This document shows positions 24,029 to 33,543 of a DNA stretch of 64,000 nucleotides, in pieces. Each line of letters opens with the position of its first letter. Positions within the stretch are counted from its first letter, which is position 1. A program made the translations under genes and the position numbers. The stretch lies in NCBI GenBank assembly GCA_900545825.1, contig URAS01000010.1, positions 40,913 through 104,912 of the forward strand, given 5' to 3'. Under the pieces are notes generated by a model. That model was not told the origin of the DNA. It ran no database searches and saw only the letters and a list, made by a program, of their open reading frames with translations. This DNA comes from an uncultured Actinomyces sp. (GTDB taxonomy: Bacteria > Actinomycetota > Actinomycetes > Actinomycetales > Actinomycetaceae).

Positions 24029-24118
24029 CGAAACGCTCACCTAAAGTGTTATTGCTGTCCGATAATCGGCAATTCTGACATTTTGGGTGAGCGTTTCGGC
24101 TAGGTGGTGAGCGTTTCG
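24029..24118. repeat. Interspersed palindromic repeat, copy 2 (inverted relative to copy 1)
   Basis: A 90-base element with CGAAACGCTCACC at its left end (24029-24041) and two inverted copies at the right (24086-24098 and 24106-24118). These are 20 bases apart, exactly as in copy 1. The centre (24047-24080), read on the minus strand, matches the centre of copy 1 with about five changes and keeps the small palindrome CCGATAATCGG. The outer left arm of copy 1 is missing. It ends four bases before the stop codon of the GH32 gene and lies between two convergent transcription units, so it may also act as a terminator. Confidence 0.86.
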
Positions 24119-24122
24119 GGGC

Positions 24123-25595
24123 CTAGACGATGGCCGACGTCATCTCGTGGACCTGCCACGACACCGCGGCGGGGCCTTCCTCGGAGCGCAGCGCTAGGCG
24201 TTGCTGCCCGGCGGCCGGGAACGCGAAGGACGACACCGTGGCCTCCCCGTCGCCCGCGAACACCTCGATCGACCCGCGATCGACGAGGACCCGCAGCCGG
24301 AGGACGTCGCCCTCCGGGCACGGGGCGCTGCGGTAGCCTCGGCGTCCGGCGCCGACGTCGCCGCGGTCGATGAAGACGCGGTCGGCCTGGGCGTCCCAAC
24401 CGACGCGGGTGCAGTGCCCGTCCGCGGTGAGGCCGACCAACAGGCTGACGCGGGTTGCGGACGTGCGGGTCCGGTCGATGTCGAGGGTGATGTCGGCGGG
24501 GCCGGCGTCCTCCCACAGCGTCAGTGTCCCGTCCTCGGGGACGACCTGGTCGTCTTCGGTCACCATCGCGCCGTGGAGCGAGTCGGCCTCGGCGACCGGC
24601 AGGGCGACCACGCGGTCGTCGACGACGTGGAGCTCGCGGGGCACGATCAGCTGACCGTTCCACCCGTCGGCCTCGGTGACGCTGGGACGGTCGAACGCGC
24701 CCATCCACGCCCATTGGACCCGCCGGCCCTCGTACTCAAACGACTGGGGCGCGTAGAAGTTGTGTCCCCAATCGAGCGGCCGGTACTCGGTGGCGGGGAC
24801 GAATTCCTCGCCCGGCTGCCATGAGCCCACGACGTAACCCGAGTTGTGGCTATTGCGGTTCGCGTAGCCATCCGGGCGCAGACCCATGGGGGAGTAGGCG
24901 AGGACCCAGCGGCCGTCCAGCGGGAAAAAGTCGGGGCACTCGAGCATGAACACGTCGGGGTTCGGATCCTCGAACAGGACGCCCTCGGAGGTCCAATGAC
25001 GCAGGTCGTCGGAGCGGTACAGGTGGACCTGGCCGCGGCCCGACTGCGCCGCGACGCCGATGACGAGGTACCACGTGTCGCCGACGCGGAACACCTTGGG
25101 GTCGCGCGAATGGTCGACGTCGCCGGGGCGGGGGATGACCTCGCCCACCTTGTCGAAGTGGAAACCGTCGGTCGAGGTCGCTAGGCACTGGACCTGACGC
25201 AGCCCCGACTGCTCGTCGTGCCCGTTGACGAAGACATTGCCCGTGTAGAGGACCGTCATGACGCCCTCGTCGTCGATCACCGCCGAGCCCGAGAAGACGC
25301 CGTCGCGGTCGGCCTCGAGACTGGGCGCCAGCGCGATCGGCGCGTGGGTGAAGTGGACGAGGTCCCTCGTCGTCACGTGGCCCCAATGCATCGGGCCCCA
25401 CTGGGCGGCCGCCGGATTGTGCTGGTAGAAGACGTGGGTGACGCCGTTCATCGTCACGACGCCGTTCGGGTCGTTGATCCACCCGGCCGGCGCGGCGATG
25501 TGGAAGGTCGGGTACCATCGGTCACGGCGCGTGCGCGCGAGGGCGGTGCGGGCGGCGTGGGCGGATTCCAGAGCGTGAGCAAGTGACTGGGTCAT
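24123..25595 (-). CDS. Glycoside hydrolase family 32 (sucrose-6-phosphate hydrolase/beta-fructofuranosidase)
   Basis: A 490-residue cytoplasmic enzyme without signal peptide. GH32 motifs are intact: W39-INDPNG with nucleophile D42, FSGSAV (101-106), R164-D165-P166 as transition-state stabiliser and E219-C-P as acid/base. The C-terminal beta-sandwich ends near VSWQVHEM. It cleaves sucrose or short fructo-oligosaccharides. ATG 25595 is preceded by AAGGA with eight bases spacing; the much longer open frame to 25991 is antisense-like in composition and overlaps the permease. It shares a cluster with a permease and a LacI regulator. Confidence 0.92.
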   Translation of the reverse strand: MTQSLAHALESAHAARTALARTRRDRWYPTFHIAAPAGWINDPNGVVTMNGVTHVFYQHNPAAAQWGPMHWGHVTTRDLVHFTHAPIALAPSLEADRDGVFSGSAVIDDEGVMTVLYTGNVFVNGHDEQSGLRQVQCLATSTDGFHFDKVGEVIPRPGDVDHSRDPKVFRVGDTWYLVIGVAAQSGRGQVHLYRSDDLRHWTSEGVLFEDPNPDVFMLECPDFFPLDGRWVLAYSPMGLRPDGYANRNSHNSGYVVGSWQPGEEFVPATEYRPLDWGHNFYAPQSFEYEGRRVQWAWMGAFDRPSVTEADGWNGQLIVPRELHVVDDRVVALPVAEADSLHGAMVTEDDQVVPEDGTLTLWEDAGPADITLDIDRTRTSATRVSLLVGLTADGHCTRVGWDAQADRVFIDRGDVGAGRRGYRSAPCPEGDVLRLRVLVDRGSIEVFAGDGEATVSSFAFPAAGQQRLALRSEEGPAAVSWQVHEMTSAIV

Positions 25596-25606
25596 GTCAA
25601 TCATCC

Positions 25607-26937
25607 TTAGTTCGTCTCGGCCTCGGCGAGACGGCGTTCTTTGTCGGTATAGAAGGGGTCGCCATTGACCTCGTCTTGGTCGCCTTTCGGCGTGAAGGCG
25701 CCGTAGATGGCGAAGACCAAGACGGTAGCGGAGATGACGAGGAATGTCGGCTGGTAGCCGATGCGGTCGCGCAACAGGCCCAGCGGGTGCGAGAGGACGA
25801 CGTTGCCAATCTGCGACGACACCTGGAAGGCGACGAGGTAGATCGTCGCTGACAGGCGGGTGTCGAAGTGGAGGGTGAAGTAGCGGAACGCCGGCAGCGA
25901 GCACAGCGGCACCTCGATGGCGTGGAGCATCTTGACGCACGAGACGACGATCGGATCCGAGAACACCGCGCAGCCGAGGATCCGCAGACACATGACGCCG
26001 AAGCCCATGAGGAGGGCCCGCTTGACGCCGACCTTGCGCATGATGATGGGGACAACGCCATCATGACGGACTCGGCGAACACCTGGATCGAGTTGAGGAC
26101 GCCGTACACACGCTCGCCCTGGGTCGGATCCTTGAACAGGTGGGTGTAGAAGTCGGGGAACATCTGCTGGTCGAACACCGTGTAGAACGTCCACGTGCCA
26201 AACACCAAGACGATGAACACCCAGATCATCGGCAGCGTGAACAGGTGAGCCATTTCCTTGAAGCTCGGCGTCGTCGGCTCCTCGGGGACCTCGGCCTCGG
26301 CGGTGCCGAGCGACTGGGCGAGGGCGTCCGACGCCTGCGGGAGCGTGCGGGTCTTCCACAGGGTGATGACGAGGAGGTTCGCCAGCGCAAAGACCGACCC
26401 CATCCAGAAGTTGATCGCCGGGTTAATCGTGAAGAGGAACCCCGCGACGAGGGCGACCATGGCGTAACCGAACGACCCCCAGGCGCGCGCCTGCCCGTAT
26501 TCGTATCCACCGCGGCGGCTGTAGCGCTCGGCGACGGCCTCGAACAGGCCGCAGCCCGAGATGAAGCCGGCCGACAGCACGATCGCGCCGACGATCGCGC
26601 CGAGGAAGAAGTGGGTCTCGAGGAGGGGCCGGTAGACCCACATGACGAACGGGCCGACGAAACACCCGACCGCCGCGCAGAACGTGACGAGGTGCCGCTT
26701 GATGCCCAGGCGGTCCTGGATCGTCCCGTAGAACAGCATGATGACGAGGGTGGCCGCGGAGTTGATCGAATAGATCGTCCCGACCTCGCCGCCGCTGAGC
26801 CCCAGGCCCGTGCGGTCGTTCGTCAGCCAAATCTGGAAGAACGACCACCAGATTCCCCACGAGGCGAAGAACAGTAACAAGCTGACCGAGTTTTGCAGAT
26901 AGGACGGGTTGGTCCAGAGGTGGCGGGCCTTCACCAT
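25607..26937 (-). pseudogene. Sucrose/oligosaccharide:H+ symporter (LacY/CscB type), frameshifted
   Basis: The first 295 or so codons from ATG 26937 (AAGGAG six bases upstream) encode an oligosaccharide:H+ symporter: SWGIWWSFFQIWLTND, GTIQDRLGIKRHLV and ARAWGSFGYAMVAL. Around 26050-26058, after ESVMMAL, the frame is lost. The sequence continues in another frame with VPIIMRKVGVKRALLMGFG, further helices and the tail ERRLAEAETN, ending at 25607. One missing base accounts for this. The left-over frame after the break is Ser/Arg/Pro-rich nonsense. With GH32 and LacI intact beside it, this is either a recent inactivation or a sequence error. Confidence 0.82.
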
Positions 26938-26980
26938 GCGGCGCTCCTTCACGTGCTCAAACCGATCATCGACGACCGGT

Positions 26981-26998
26981 TGCTAATACGTCTTAGCA
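26981..26998. promoter_or_regulatory. Candidate LacI-family operator 1
   Basis: TGCTAATACGTCTTAGCA: perfect six-base arms around a TACGTC centre, in the gap between the permease and its divergent LacI-type regulator. Even-spaced palindromes centred on CG are typical LacI-family operators. Confidence 0.5.
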
Positions 26999-27038
26999 CT
27001 TCGAACAGTAGCGCTCATCTCCCCTGGCCACAAGGGGG

Positions 27039-27050
27039 TAAAACGTTTAG
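27039..27050. promoter_or_regulatory. Candidate LacI-family operator 2
   Basis: TAAAACGTTTAG has the central palindrome AAACGTTT, the most common core of LacI-family sites. It lies 64 bases before the regulator start, so it could mediate autoregulation. Confidence 0.45.
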
Positions 27051-27113
27051 GCAATGCGCGCGGCCGAATGTCGGCTAGGCTGGAGGGGAAGAATCCACCG
27101 GCGAAGGGCCGAC

Positions 27114-28139
27114 ATGACACACCGCGTAAGCATCACCGAAGTGGCGCGTGAACTGGGATTATCGGTGACGACCGTGTCGCTGGTCCTCAACCACAAGCCC
27201 GGCACACGGATCGCCCCCGCCACCGCCCAACGTGTGATCGAGACCGCACGGAAAATGGGCTACACGCCCAACCCCACGGCGCGCACGCTGCGCACCGGAA
27301 AGTCGATGACGTTCGGCCTTCTCTCGGACCAGGTGACCGTCACCCGCTACGCCTCGCCCATCATCAGCGGCGCCATCGATGCCGGCCATGACCTCGGGTA
27401 CATGATCCTCATCGCCGAGGCCGCCAACGAACCCGGCGACCTGGGCGCCGCGGCCGACCTCCTCGTCCAGCGTGGGGTCGACGGCCTGGTTGTCGCCCTC
27501 ATGGCGGCCCGCCACATCGACCTGCCGCCGCTGCCCGACGGCCTGCCCGTCGCCATCGTCAACGGCGTCACCGACGACCCCGCCGTCGCCAGCGTCCTCC
27601 CCGACGAGGACGCCGGCGGTCACCTCGCAGCCAGTGTCCTCCTCGAGGCCGGGCACCGCGACATCGCCCTCATCGGCCGCTCGCCCCGGCAAAACGACCC
27701 GACGTTCTCCGTCACCGTCTCGACCCGCTTCGCCGGGATCGACCGGGCGCTCGCGGAGGCCGGCGTCACGCCGACGGGGGAGTACGCCGAGTGGCAGTGG
27801 GAGCCCGACGCGGGCTATCACGCGGCCGAAAGTCTGCTGGCCGATCCCGAGAGGCGCCCCACCGCCCTCATTGTCGGAAACGACCGTCTGGCGTTGGGCG
27901 TGTACACGTGGGCGCAAAGCCACGGCGTCGCCATCGGCCGTGACCTGTCGATTGTCTCGTTCGACGACGAGCCGCTCGCGGGATACCTGCGGCCCGGCCT
28001 GACGACGGTGAAGATTCCCTACGCCCGGATGGGGGCGTGCGGCGTCAACGCGCTCATCGATCAGTCGGCGCAGGGCGGGTGCCAGCTGGTGCCCATGCCG
28101 CTGATCACCCGGGAATCGGTGGGGACACCCAGGCGATAG
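27114..28139 (+). CDS. LacI-family transcriptional regulator of the sucrose cluster
   Basis: A 341-residue regulator. The LacI helix-turn-helix (residues 4-30, VSITEVARELGLSVTTVSLVLN) is followed by the hinge region near NPTARTLRTGKS and a periplasmic-binding-protein-like effector domain with SIVSFDDEPLAGYLRPGLTTV. It is divergent from the permease and GH32 genes and probably represses them in the absence of sucrose or fructosides. ATG 27114 is preceded by GAAGGG; the longer frame from 27054 precedes the DNA-binding domain and is unsupported. Confidence 0.9.
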   Translation: MTHRVSITEVARELGLSVTTVSLVLNHKPGTRIAPATAQRVIETARKMGYTPNPTARTLRTGKSMTFGLLSDQVTVTRYASPIISGAIDAGHDLGYMILIAEAANEPGDLGAAADLLVQRGVDGLVVALMAARHIDLPPLPDGLPVAIVNGVTDDPAVASVLPDEDAGGHLAASVLLEAGHRDIALIGRSPRQNDPTFSVTVSTRFAGIDRALAEAGVTPTGEYAEWQWEPDAGYHAAESLLADPERRPTALIVGNDRLALGVYTWAQSHGVAIGRDLSIVSFDDEPLAGYLRPGLTTVKIPYARMGACGVNALIDQSAQGGCQLVPMPLITRESVGTPRR

Positions 28140-28242
28140 GTTCACCGTGGTGGCCAGGTGGTGAACGGAGATGAGGCGACAGTGTTTCGCCCGCTAGACT
28201 GGCCGAATACCGACTGACCTTGTGTCCGAAGGAGGACTACCC

Positions 28243-29559
28243 GTGACGACCACGTCTCGTCCCACCGACCCGTTGGGCTACGCCATCGATTCGACGGTAC
28301 CGACTCACTGGTACAACCTGGCCGCGGACCTGCCGGAGCCGGTGGCGCCGCATCTCAATCCCGCCACCCGCGAGCCGCTGCAGCCCGCCGACCTCGAGCC
28401 GCTGTTCCCGCCTCAGCTCATCGAGCAGGAGTTCAGCACCGAGCGATGGATCGAGATCCCCGAAGCCGTTCGCGAGGTCTACTCGACGTGGCGTCCTTCC
28501 CCGCTGTTCCGCGCCCGCCGCCTCGAGCGTCGTTTGGGCACGTCGGCGCGCATTTACTACAAGTACGAGGGCGTCTCGCCGGCCGGGTCGCACAAGCCGA
28601 ATTCGGCGGTCGCCCAGGCCTACTTCAACGCGATCTCGGGCACCCGCAAGCTGACGACCGAGACCGGCGCCGGCCAGTGGGGCGCTTCGCTGTCGATGGC
28701 CTGCGCGATGTACGGGCTGACCTGCGAGGTCTTCCAGGTCCGCACGTCCTACGACACCAAGCCGTACCGTCACATGCAGATGGAGGCCTACGGCGCCACC
28801 TGCCACGCGTCGCCCTCGACGCTGACCGAGGCGGGACGCAAGATGCTCGAAGCCGACCCGGACACCACGGGGTCGCTGGGCATGGCGATTTCCGAGGCCA
28901 TCGAGGTCGCGGTGACTGACCCGCAGGCGCACTACGCGCTGGGCTCGGTCCTCAACCACGTCATGCTCCACCAGAGTGTCATCGGCCAGGAAGCGCTCGA
29001 CCAGCTGGGTCGCGCCGGCGAGGACGAGGTCGACGTCGTCTTCGGCTGCGCCGGTGGTGGCTCGAACCTCGCGGGCCTCGCGTTCCCGTTCATCGGGCGT
29101 AACCTTCGCGAGGGCACGAAGACCCGCATTGTCGCGTGCGAACCCGCGGCCTGTCCGTCGCTGACCGAGGGCGAGTTCCGCTACGACTTTGGCGACGTCG
29201 CCGGCCTCACGCCGCTGGTCAAGATGTACACGCTGGGCAAGGACTTCGTGCCGCCGGCCATCCACGCGGGCGGCCTGCGCTTCCACGGAATGAGCCCGAT
29301 GGTGTCGCACGTCCGCCACCTCGGCCTCCTCGACGCCATCGCCATCGGCGAGGACCGGACCTTCGCGGCGGGCCTCGAATTCGCCCGCGCCGAGGGCATC
29401 ATCCCGGCGCCGGAGTCGACCCACGCGGTCGCGGGCGCCCTCGACTACGTGAAGTCGGGCAAGGCGGAAGGCCAGTCGATCGTCATCGGCCTGTCGGGCA
29501 ATGGCGTCCTCGACCTGCCGGCATACGGCAAGGAAATCGAAGCCGAGCGCGGCGAATAA
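28243..29559 (+). CDS. trpB2: TrpB-like PLP enzyme (TrpB2, tryptophan synthase beta homolog)
   Basis: A 438-residue fold-type II PLP protein of the TrpB2 group, longer than TrpB1. YYKYEGVSPAGSHKPNSA contains K118 as PLP lysine, ETGAGQWG is the catalytic-glutamate segment and GCAGGGSNLAG is the phosphate cup. TrpB2 enzymes make tryptophan from indole and serine, often without TrpA. No trpA, trpC or trpD is next to it. GTG 28243 has AAGGAGG eight bases upstream. A TAGACT sequence at 28194 may be its -10 element. Confidence 0.9.
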   Translation: MTTTSRPTDPLGYAIDSTVPTHWYNLAADLPEPVAPHLNPATREPLQPADLEPLFPPQLIEQEFSTERWIEIPEAVREVYSTWRPSPLFRARRLERRLGTSARIYYKYEGVSPAGSHKPNSAVAQAYFNAISGTRKLTTETGAGQWGASLSMACAMYGLTCEVFQVRTSYDTKPYRHMQMEAYGATCHASPSTLTEAGRKMLEADPDTTGSLGMAISEAIEVAVTDPQAHYALGSVLNHVMLHQSVIGQEALDQLGRAGEDEVDVVFGCAGGGSNLAGLAFPFIGRNLREGTKTRIVACEPAACPSLTEGEFRYDFGDVAGLTPLVKMYTLGKDFVPPAIHAGGLRFHGMSPMVSHVRHLGLLDAIAIGEDRTFAAGLEFARAEGIIPAPESTHAVAGALDYVKSGKAEGQSIVIGLSGNGVLDLPAYGKEIEAERGE

Positions 29560-29627
29560 GGCTACGTCAGGCCCGGCGGGGTGCGAAGAGCCGCCCCGCG
29601 GGGCCCTTGCCATCCTCCAGTGATTCC

Positions 29628-30308
29628 ATGACCAGGCAAAAGAAACCTCTCGCCGACATCATCGACCCCGGTTGGGCTGCCGCCCTGGCCGATGTCGAGC
29701 CCGACATCCACGCCCTCGGCGACATGCTGAGCGCCGAGATCGCCGCCGGCCGCGGCTACCTGCCAGCCGGCAGCGACGTGTTGCGGGCGTTCACCTACCC
29801 GTTCACCGACGTCAAGGTGCTGATCGTCGGCCAGGACCCCTATCCCACGCCGGGGCACCCGATGGGGTTGAGCTTCTCGGTGCAGCCGGGGGTTGCGCCG
29901 CCGCGCTCGCTTGTCAACATTTTCACCGAGCTGGTCAACGACCTCGGGGTTCCGCGCCCAACCAGCGGCGACCTCACGCCGTGGTGCGAGCAGGGTGTCA
30001 TGCTGCTTAACCGCGTCCTCACCGTCACCCCCGGGCGGCCCGCGTCGCACCAGGGGCGTGGCTGGGAAAAGGTGACCGAGCATGCGATCCGCGCCCTTGT
30101 CGCCCGCGACCAGCCGCTCGTCGCGATCCTGTGGGGTCGCCAGGCCCAGTCGCTCGCGCCGCTCATGCCCGGCGTCGACCTCATCGAGTCGCCGCATCCG
30201 TCGCCACTGTCGGCCTCGCGGGGTTTCTTCGGGTCCCGCCCGTTCAGCCGGGCGAACGCGATGCTCGAGCAGCAGGGCGCCCAGCCGGTCGATTGGCGGC
30301 TGCCCTAA
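29628..30308 (+). CDS. ung: Uracil-DNA glycosylase (family 1)
   Basis: A 226-residue repair enzyme. The water-activating GQDPYPTPGHPMGLSFSV (D70) and the Leu-intercalation loop HPSPLS with H190 are intact, as are LLNRVLTV and WGRQAQ. It removes uracil from DNA. ATG 29628 was chosen because homology starts shortly after it; the longer frame lies inside trpB2. The downstream flavin reductase starts 136 bases later and is probably independent. Confidence 0.94.
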   Translation: MTRQKKPLADIIDPGWAAALADVEPDIHALGDMLSAEIAAGRGYLPAGSDVLRAFTYPFTDVKVLIVGQDPYPTPGHPMGLSFSVQPGVAPPRSLVNIFTELVNDLGVPRPTSGDLTPWCEQGVMLLNRVLTVTPGRPASHQGRGWEKVTEHAIRALVARDQPLVAILWGRQAQSLAPLMPGVDLIESPHPSPLSASRGFFGSRPFSRANAMLEQQGAQPVDWRLP

Positions 30309-30443
30309 AACCCCAGGTGAGGGCGGAAGTCGGCGGGCCGCAATGAGACGTGGGTCTCGATCGTGCCGGTCGCCTTCGTTAGGATAGCCACAGTGGCGCG
30401 CACGGTGTGTGCCTCGGTGACAATCGCGACTGGGAGGTCGATC

Positions 30444-30998
30444 ATGGCCAAGAAGGTTTCCGTTCTCGTCGGGAGTTTGCGTGAGGGCTCGTATGCCCGC
30501 AAGATCGCGAACAACCTCATCACCTACTTCCCCGACGGGTACGAGGCGTCGATCGTCGAGATCCGCGATCTGCCGCTCTACGATTTCGACTACGACGACC
30601 CCCAGATGACCGCGAAGCCGCTGCCCGAGGCCTACACCGAATTCCGCCAGACCATCAAGGCATCCGACGGCGTCCTCTTTGTCACGTCCGAAAATAATCG
30701 CTGTATTCCCGCCTGCCTGAAGAACGCCGTCGATATCGGCTCGAAGCCGAATTCCGACGTCGCCTGGAAGGGCCTGCCCGCCGGCATCGTCTCGCACTCG
30801 GTTGGCGCGATGGGCGGCTACTCGGCGCAAAAGAACCTGCGCCTGGCCCTGTCGTACTTCGACATGACGTTCCCCGGCCAGCCCGAGGTGTTCCTCGGCA
30901 AGTCGTCGTCGCTTCTCGACGAGGACGGCACGATCGCCAACGAGAAGACCGAGCAGTTCCTCCGCGATTACATTGCGCGTTTCGTCGCCCTGATCTGA
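30444..30998 (+). CDS. NAD(P)H-dependent FMN reductase
   Basis: A 184-residue flavodoxin-like protein. VLVGSLREGSYARKIANNL at residues 6-24 is the FMN phosphate loop, VTSENNRCIPACLKNAVD is the second flavin loop, and a GGYSAQKNLR segment follows. The family reduces FMN, quinones or azo dyes with NAD(P)H. The start ATG 30444 follows GGGAGG by seven bases. A strong terminator lies 30 bases after the stop, so it is a single-gene unit. Confidence 0.87.
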   Translation: MAKKVSVLVGSLREGSYARKIANNLITYFPDGYEASIVEIRDLPLYDFDYDDPQMTAKPLPEAYTEFRQTIKASDGVLFVTSENNRCIPACLKNAVDIGSKPNSDVAWKGLPAGIVSHSVGAMGGYSAQKNLRLALSYFDMTFPGQPEVFLGKSSSLLDEDGTIANEKTEQFLRDYIARFVALI

Positions 30999-31028
30999 GT
31001 AGTTTCCTCTGTACCCGCAAGGGCCAGG

Positions 31029-31064
31029 AAAAATGCCGCCCGCCTTTTCGTGGGCGGCATTTTT
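31029..31064. terminator. Rho-independent terminator after the flavin reductase
   Basis: AAAAATGCCGCCC pairs perfectly with GGGCGGCATTTTT across a ten-base loop. The A/T flanks make it functional on both strands, and on the plus strand five T residues follow the GC stem. Confidence 0.9.
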
Positions 31065-31329
31065 CTTTATCTTTTATCGGCGGGATCTCACGGCGGCCTC
31101 CGCGTTCTTCTGTGCGCCCATTTAACGGAATGTAAATGCGAGGTGACGTCGCGGTTTCCGTCGGGAATCGCGGGGAAGTGTGGGGTATAGAAAAACTTCA
31201 ACCTATTTCCCTTGGGCCTATTCATGTTAGGCTTCACGTGAAATATCGGTGTCGTCGCTTCGGTCATTACTCGCGTGTGACACGGCGGCACCCCCGCATC
31301 TCACTGGTGATTGTCGAAGGAGAAATTCC
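31065..31329 (+). promoter_or_regulatory. Upstream region of the 5'-nucleotidase gene
   Basis: There is no gene here. The stretch is AT-richer than its neighbours. It holds a near-perfect inverted repeat at 31119-31138 (CATTTA, eight bases, TAAATG) that could be an operator, and a TAGGCT -10-like hexamer at 31230-31235, about 95 bases before the start codon. No convincing -35 box is visible. Confidence 0.4.
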
Positions 31330-33543
31330 ATGGCATGTCGAAAATATGCGGCGCTCGGGGCCGTCGCAGCACTGTCGCTGCTGACATGGCCGCTGTCCGC
31401 CCAGGCCGCTGACCAGCCCAACGAGGCCGCCGGCGACTCCGACCTCGTCACGCTCGACCTCTACAACCTCACGGACGTCCACGGTCACATCGAGCAAGAG
31501 GTGAACCCCAAGACCCATGTGGTCGACCACGCGGGTGCCGCGGCGATGGGCTGCTACCTCAAGAAGGTCCGGGCCGAGAACCCGAACTCGCAGTTCACCC
31601 TGTTGGGCGACAACATCGGCGCCTCGACGTTCACCTCGGGGATCCTCAACGACAACCCGACGGTCGCCGCCCTCAACCAGCTCAAGCCGCTGGCGTCGAC
31701 GCTCGGCAACCACGAACTCGACGATGGCACGGCGGTGTTCAAGCACCGCGTCGACGGCGCCGACGGCTACGAGAAGCTGGGCTTCCCCTACCTGGCGCTG
31801 AACGTCGAGGGGCTGGGCAGCTACCTGGGTGACTACAAGATCTGGCAGTCGCCCGCCGGCGTTAAGGTGGCGTTCATTGGGGCGATCGCCGACGACGTCC
31901 AGGCCAAGGTCTCGCCGGGCCTGCTGGACGACCTGACGTTTAAGCCGCCGCTCGACATGATCAACCAGACGGCCAAGGAGCTGAAAGACAGCGGGAAGGC
32001 CGACGTCGTCATCGTCATGCTCGACGATGACACGCAGAACAACTACCCGAAGATGGGCCGCTACGTCGACGGGCTCATGGGCGGCGACACGCACGTCCCC
32101 TACACCTTCACGGCCGTCAAGGGCGCCGAGGGCAACACGCTGTCGGCGATCGCGTCGGGCTCGTACATGGACAACCTCGCGGACCTGCAGCTCACGGTCA
32201 ATAAGCAGACGAAGAAGGTCGAGTCCTCGAAGGCCGTCCTCATTCCCGCCGCCGAGGTCGCAAAGTGTGGCGAGGACGCCGCCATCAAGGCGATCGTCGA
32301 CAAGGCCGTCGCCGAGTCGAAGGAAGCGGGCGACAAGGTCGTCGCCACCGGCGTCACCAGCTCGTTCCTCCGTGGCGTGTTCGCCCAGAGTGCCAGCGAG
32401 GCGCCGGTTGCCGGGTCCAACCGCGGCGTCGAGTCGTCCCTCGGCGACCTCGTCGCTGACGTCATGCGCGACCAGATCCGTGTCGCCCCGAACCAGCCGG
32501 TCGACATCGGCATCATCAACGCCGGCGGCCTGCGCGACGACCTCATGCCGAACGCGGCGGGCCAGGTGACCTACAAGCAGGTCTTCCAGGTGCTTCCGTT
32601 CACCAACGACGTCGGCTACGTCACCCTCAAGGGCGCCGACGTCAAGCAGATGCTCGAGGAGCAGTGGAAGACGCACCTCACCACGCAGAACTCGCGGCCC
32701 ATGCTCAAGCTGGGGCTGTCGAGCAACGTCTCGTACACGTACGACCCGGCGCGCCCCTACGGCCAGCGCATCACGTCGGTCACCGTCAACGGCCAGCCGC
32801 TTGACCCGGCGAAGAGCTACACGGTCGGGTCGGTGGTGTTCCTGCTGGCCGGCGGCGACAGCTTCGATTCACTGAAGAAGGGCGGCACGCCGCGTCTGAC
32901 GACCGGCCTCGACCGTGATCTCCTCGGGACGTACCTGGCGAACCACGCCGGTGTGGCGCCGCGTCCTACGAAGGCGTCCGTCGGCGTCACCCTGCCCACG
33001 CAGCCGGTGAAGGACGGCGACACGGTGACCGTCGCCCTGCGGGGGCTGTCGTTCACCGAGGGTCCGGCGAAGTCGACCACGGTGTCGGCGACGCTGGGCG
33101 GCCAGGCGGCGTCGGCGGACGTCGACAACACGCTTGTGGAGCCGCACAACAGCGACGAGACCAGCATCATCACGACCGACGGCTCAGGTCAGGCCACGCT
33201 CAAGGTCAAGGTTGCCGTCGGCAACCGGTGCGATGGGCACGCCGGCCAGGCGGTTTCGGTGCCGTTGACGGTGTCGAGCAACCTCGGCGAGCTCGTCAAG
33301 GCCGACACCGGCCTCGGGGTCCAGGTCACGTGCGCCGCGGCCGCGGATGGTACCGGTGGTGCGGGCGGCACCGAGGGCGCGGGCGGCACCGAGGGCACGG
33401 CCGGATCGAACACGCATCACGCCCAGCACCAGGGCAAGCTGTCCAAGACCGGCACCAGCGCGGGATACGCCCTGGCGCTTGCGCTCGCTCTCACCGCGCT
33501 GGGCGGTGCGGCGACCGTCGCCGCGCGTCGTCGCGTCGGCTAG
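31330..33543 (+). CDS. Secreted, cell-wall-anchored 5'-nucleotidase/2',3'-cyclic phosphodiesterase
   Basis: A 737-residue surface protein. A signal peptide covers residues 1-28 (cleavage near AQAADQP). A calcineurin-like metallophosphatase domain (about 35-290) has DVHGH, GDNIG, GNHELD and a GGDTH variant of the usual GGHTH. The 5'-nucleotidase C-terminal domain (about 370-540) contains GIINAGGLRDD. Then comes an Ig-like segment, a Gly/Thr/Glu-rich spacer and a sorting signal: LSKTG at 704-708, a hydrophobic helix and RRRVG. It probably releases phosphate from extracellular nucleotides. ATG 31330 has GAAGGAG eight bases upstream. The LSKTG pentapeptide deviates from LPxTG at the proline. Confidence 0.9.
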   Translation: MACRKYAALGAVAALSLLTWPLSAQAADQPNEAAGDSDLVTLDLYNLTDVHGHIEQEVNPKTHVVDHAGAAAMGCYLKKVRAENPNSQFTLLGDNIGASTFTSGILNDNPTVAALNQLKPLASTLGNHELDDGTAVFKHRVDGADGYEKLGFPYLALNVEGLGSYLGDYKIWQSPAGVKVAFIGAIADDVQAKVSPGLLDDLTFKPPLDMINQTAKELKDSGKADVVIVMLDDDTQNNYPKMGRYVDGLMGGDTHVPYTFTAVKGAEGNTLSAIASGSYMDNLADLQLTVNKQTKKVESSKAVLIPAAEVAKCGEDAAIKAIVDKAVAESKEAGDKVVATGVTSSFLRGVFAQSASEAPVAGSNRGVESSLGDLVADVMRDQIRVAPNQPVDIGIINAGGLRDDLMPNAAGQVTYKQVFQVLPFTNDVGYVTLKGADVKQMLEEQWKTHLTTQNSRPMLKLGLSSNVSYTYDPARPYGQRITSVTVNGQPLDPAKSYTVGSVVFLLAGGDSFDSLKKGGTPRLTTGLDRDLLGTYLANHAGVAPRPTKASVGVTLPTQPVKDGDTVTVALRGLSFTEGPAKSTTVSATLGGQAASADVDNTLVEPHNSDETSIITTDGSGQATLKVKVAVGNRCDGHAGQAVSVPLTVSSNLGELVKADTGLGVQVTCAAAADGTGGAGGTEGAGGTEGTAGSNTHHAQHQGKLSKTGTSAGYALALALALTALGGAATVAARRRVG

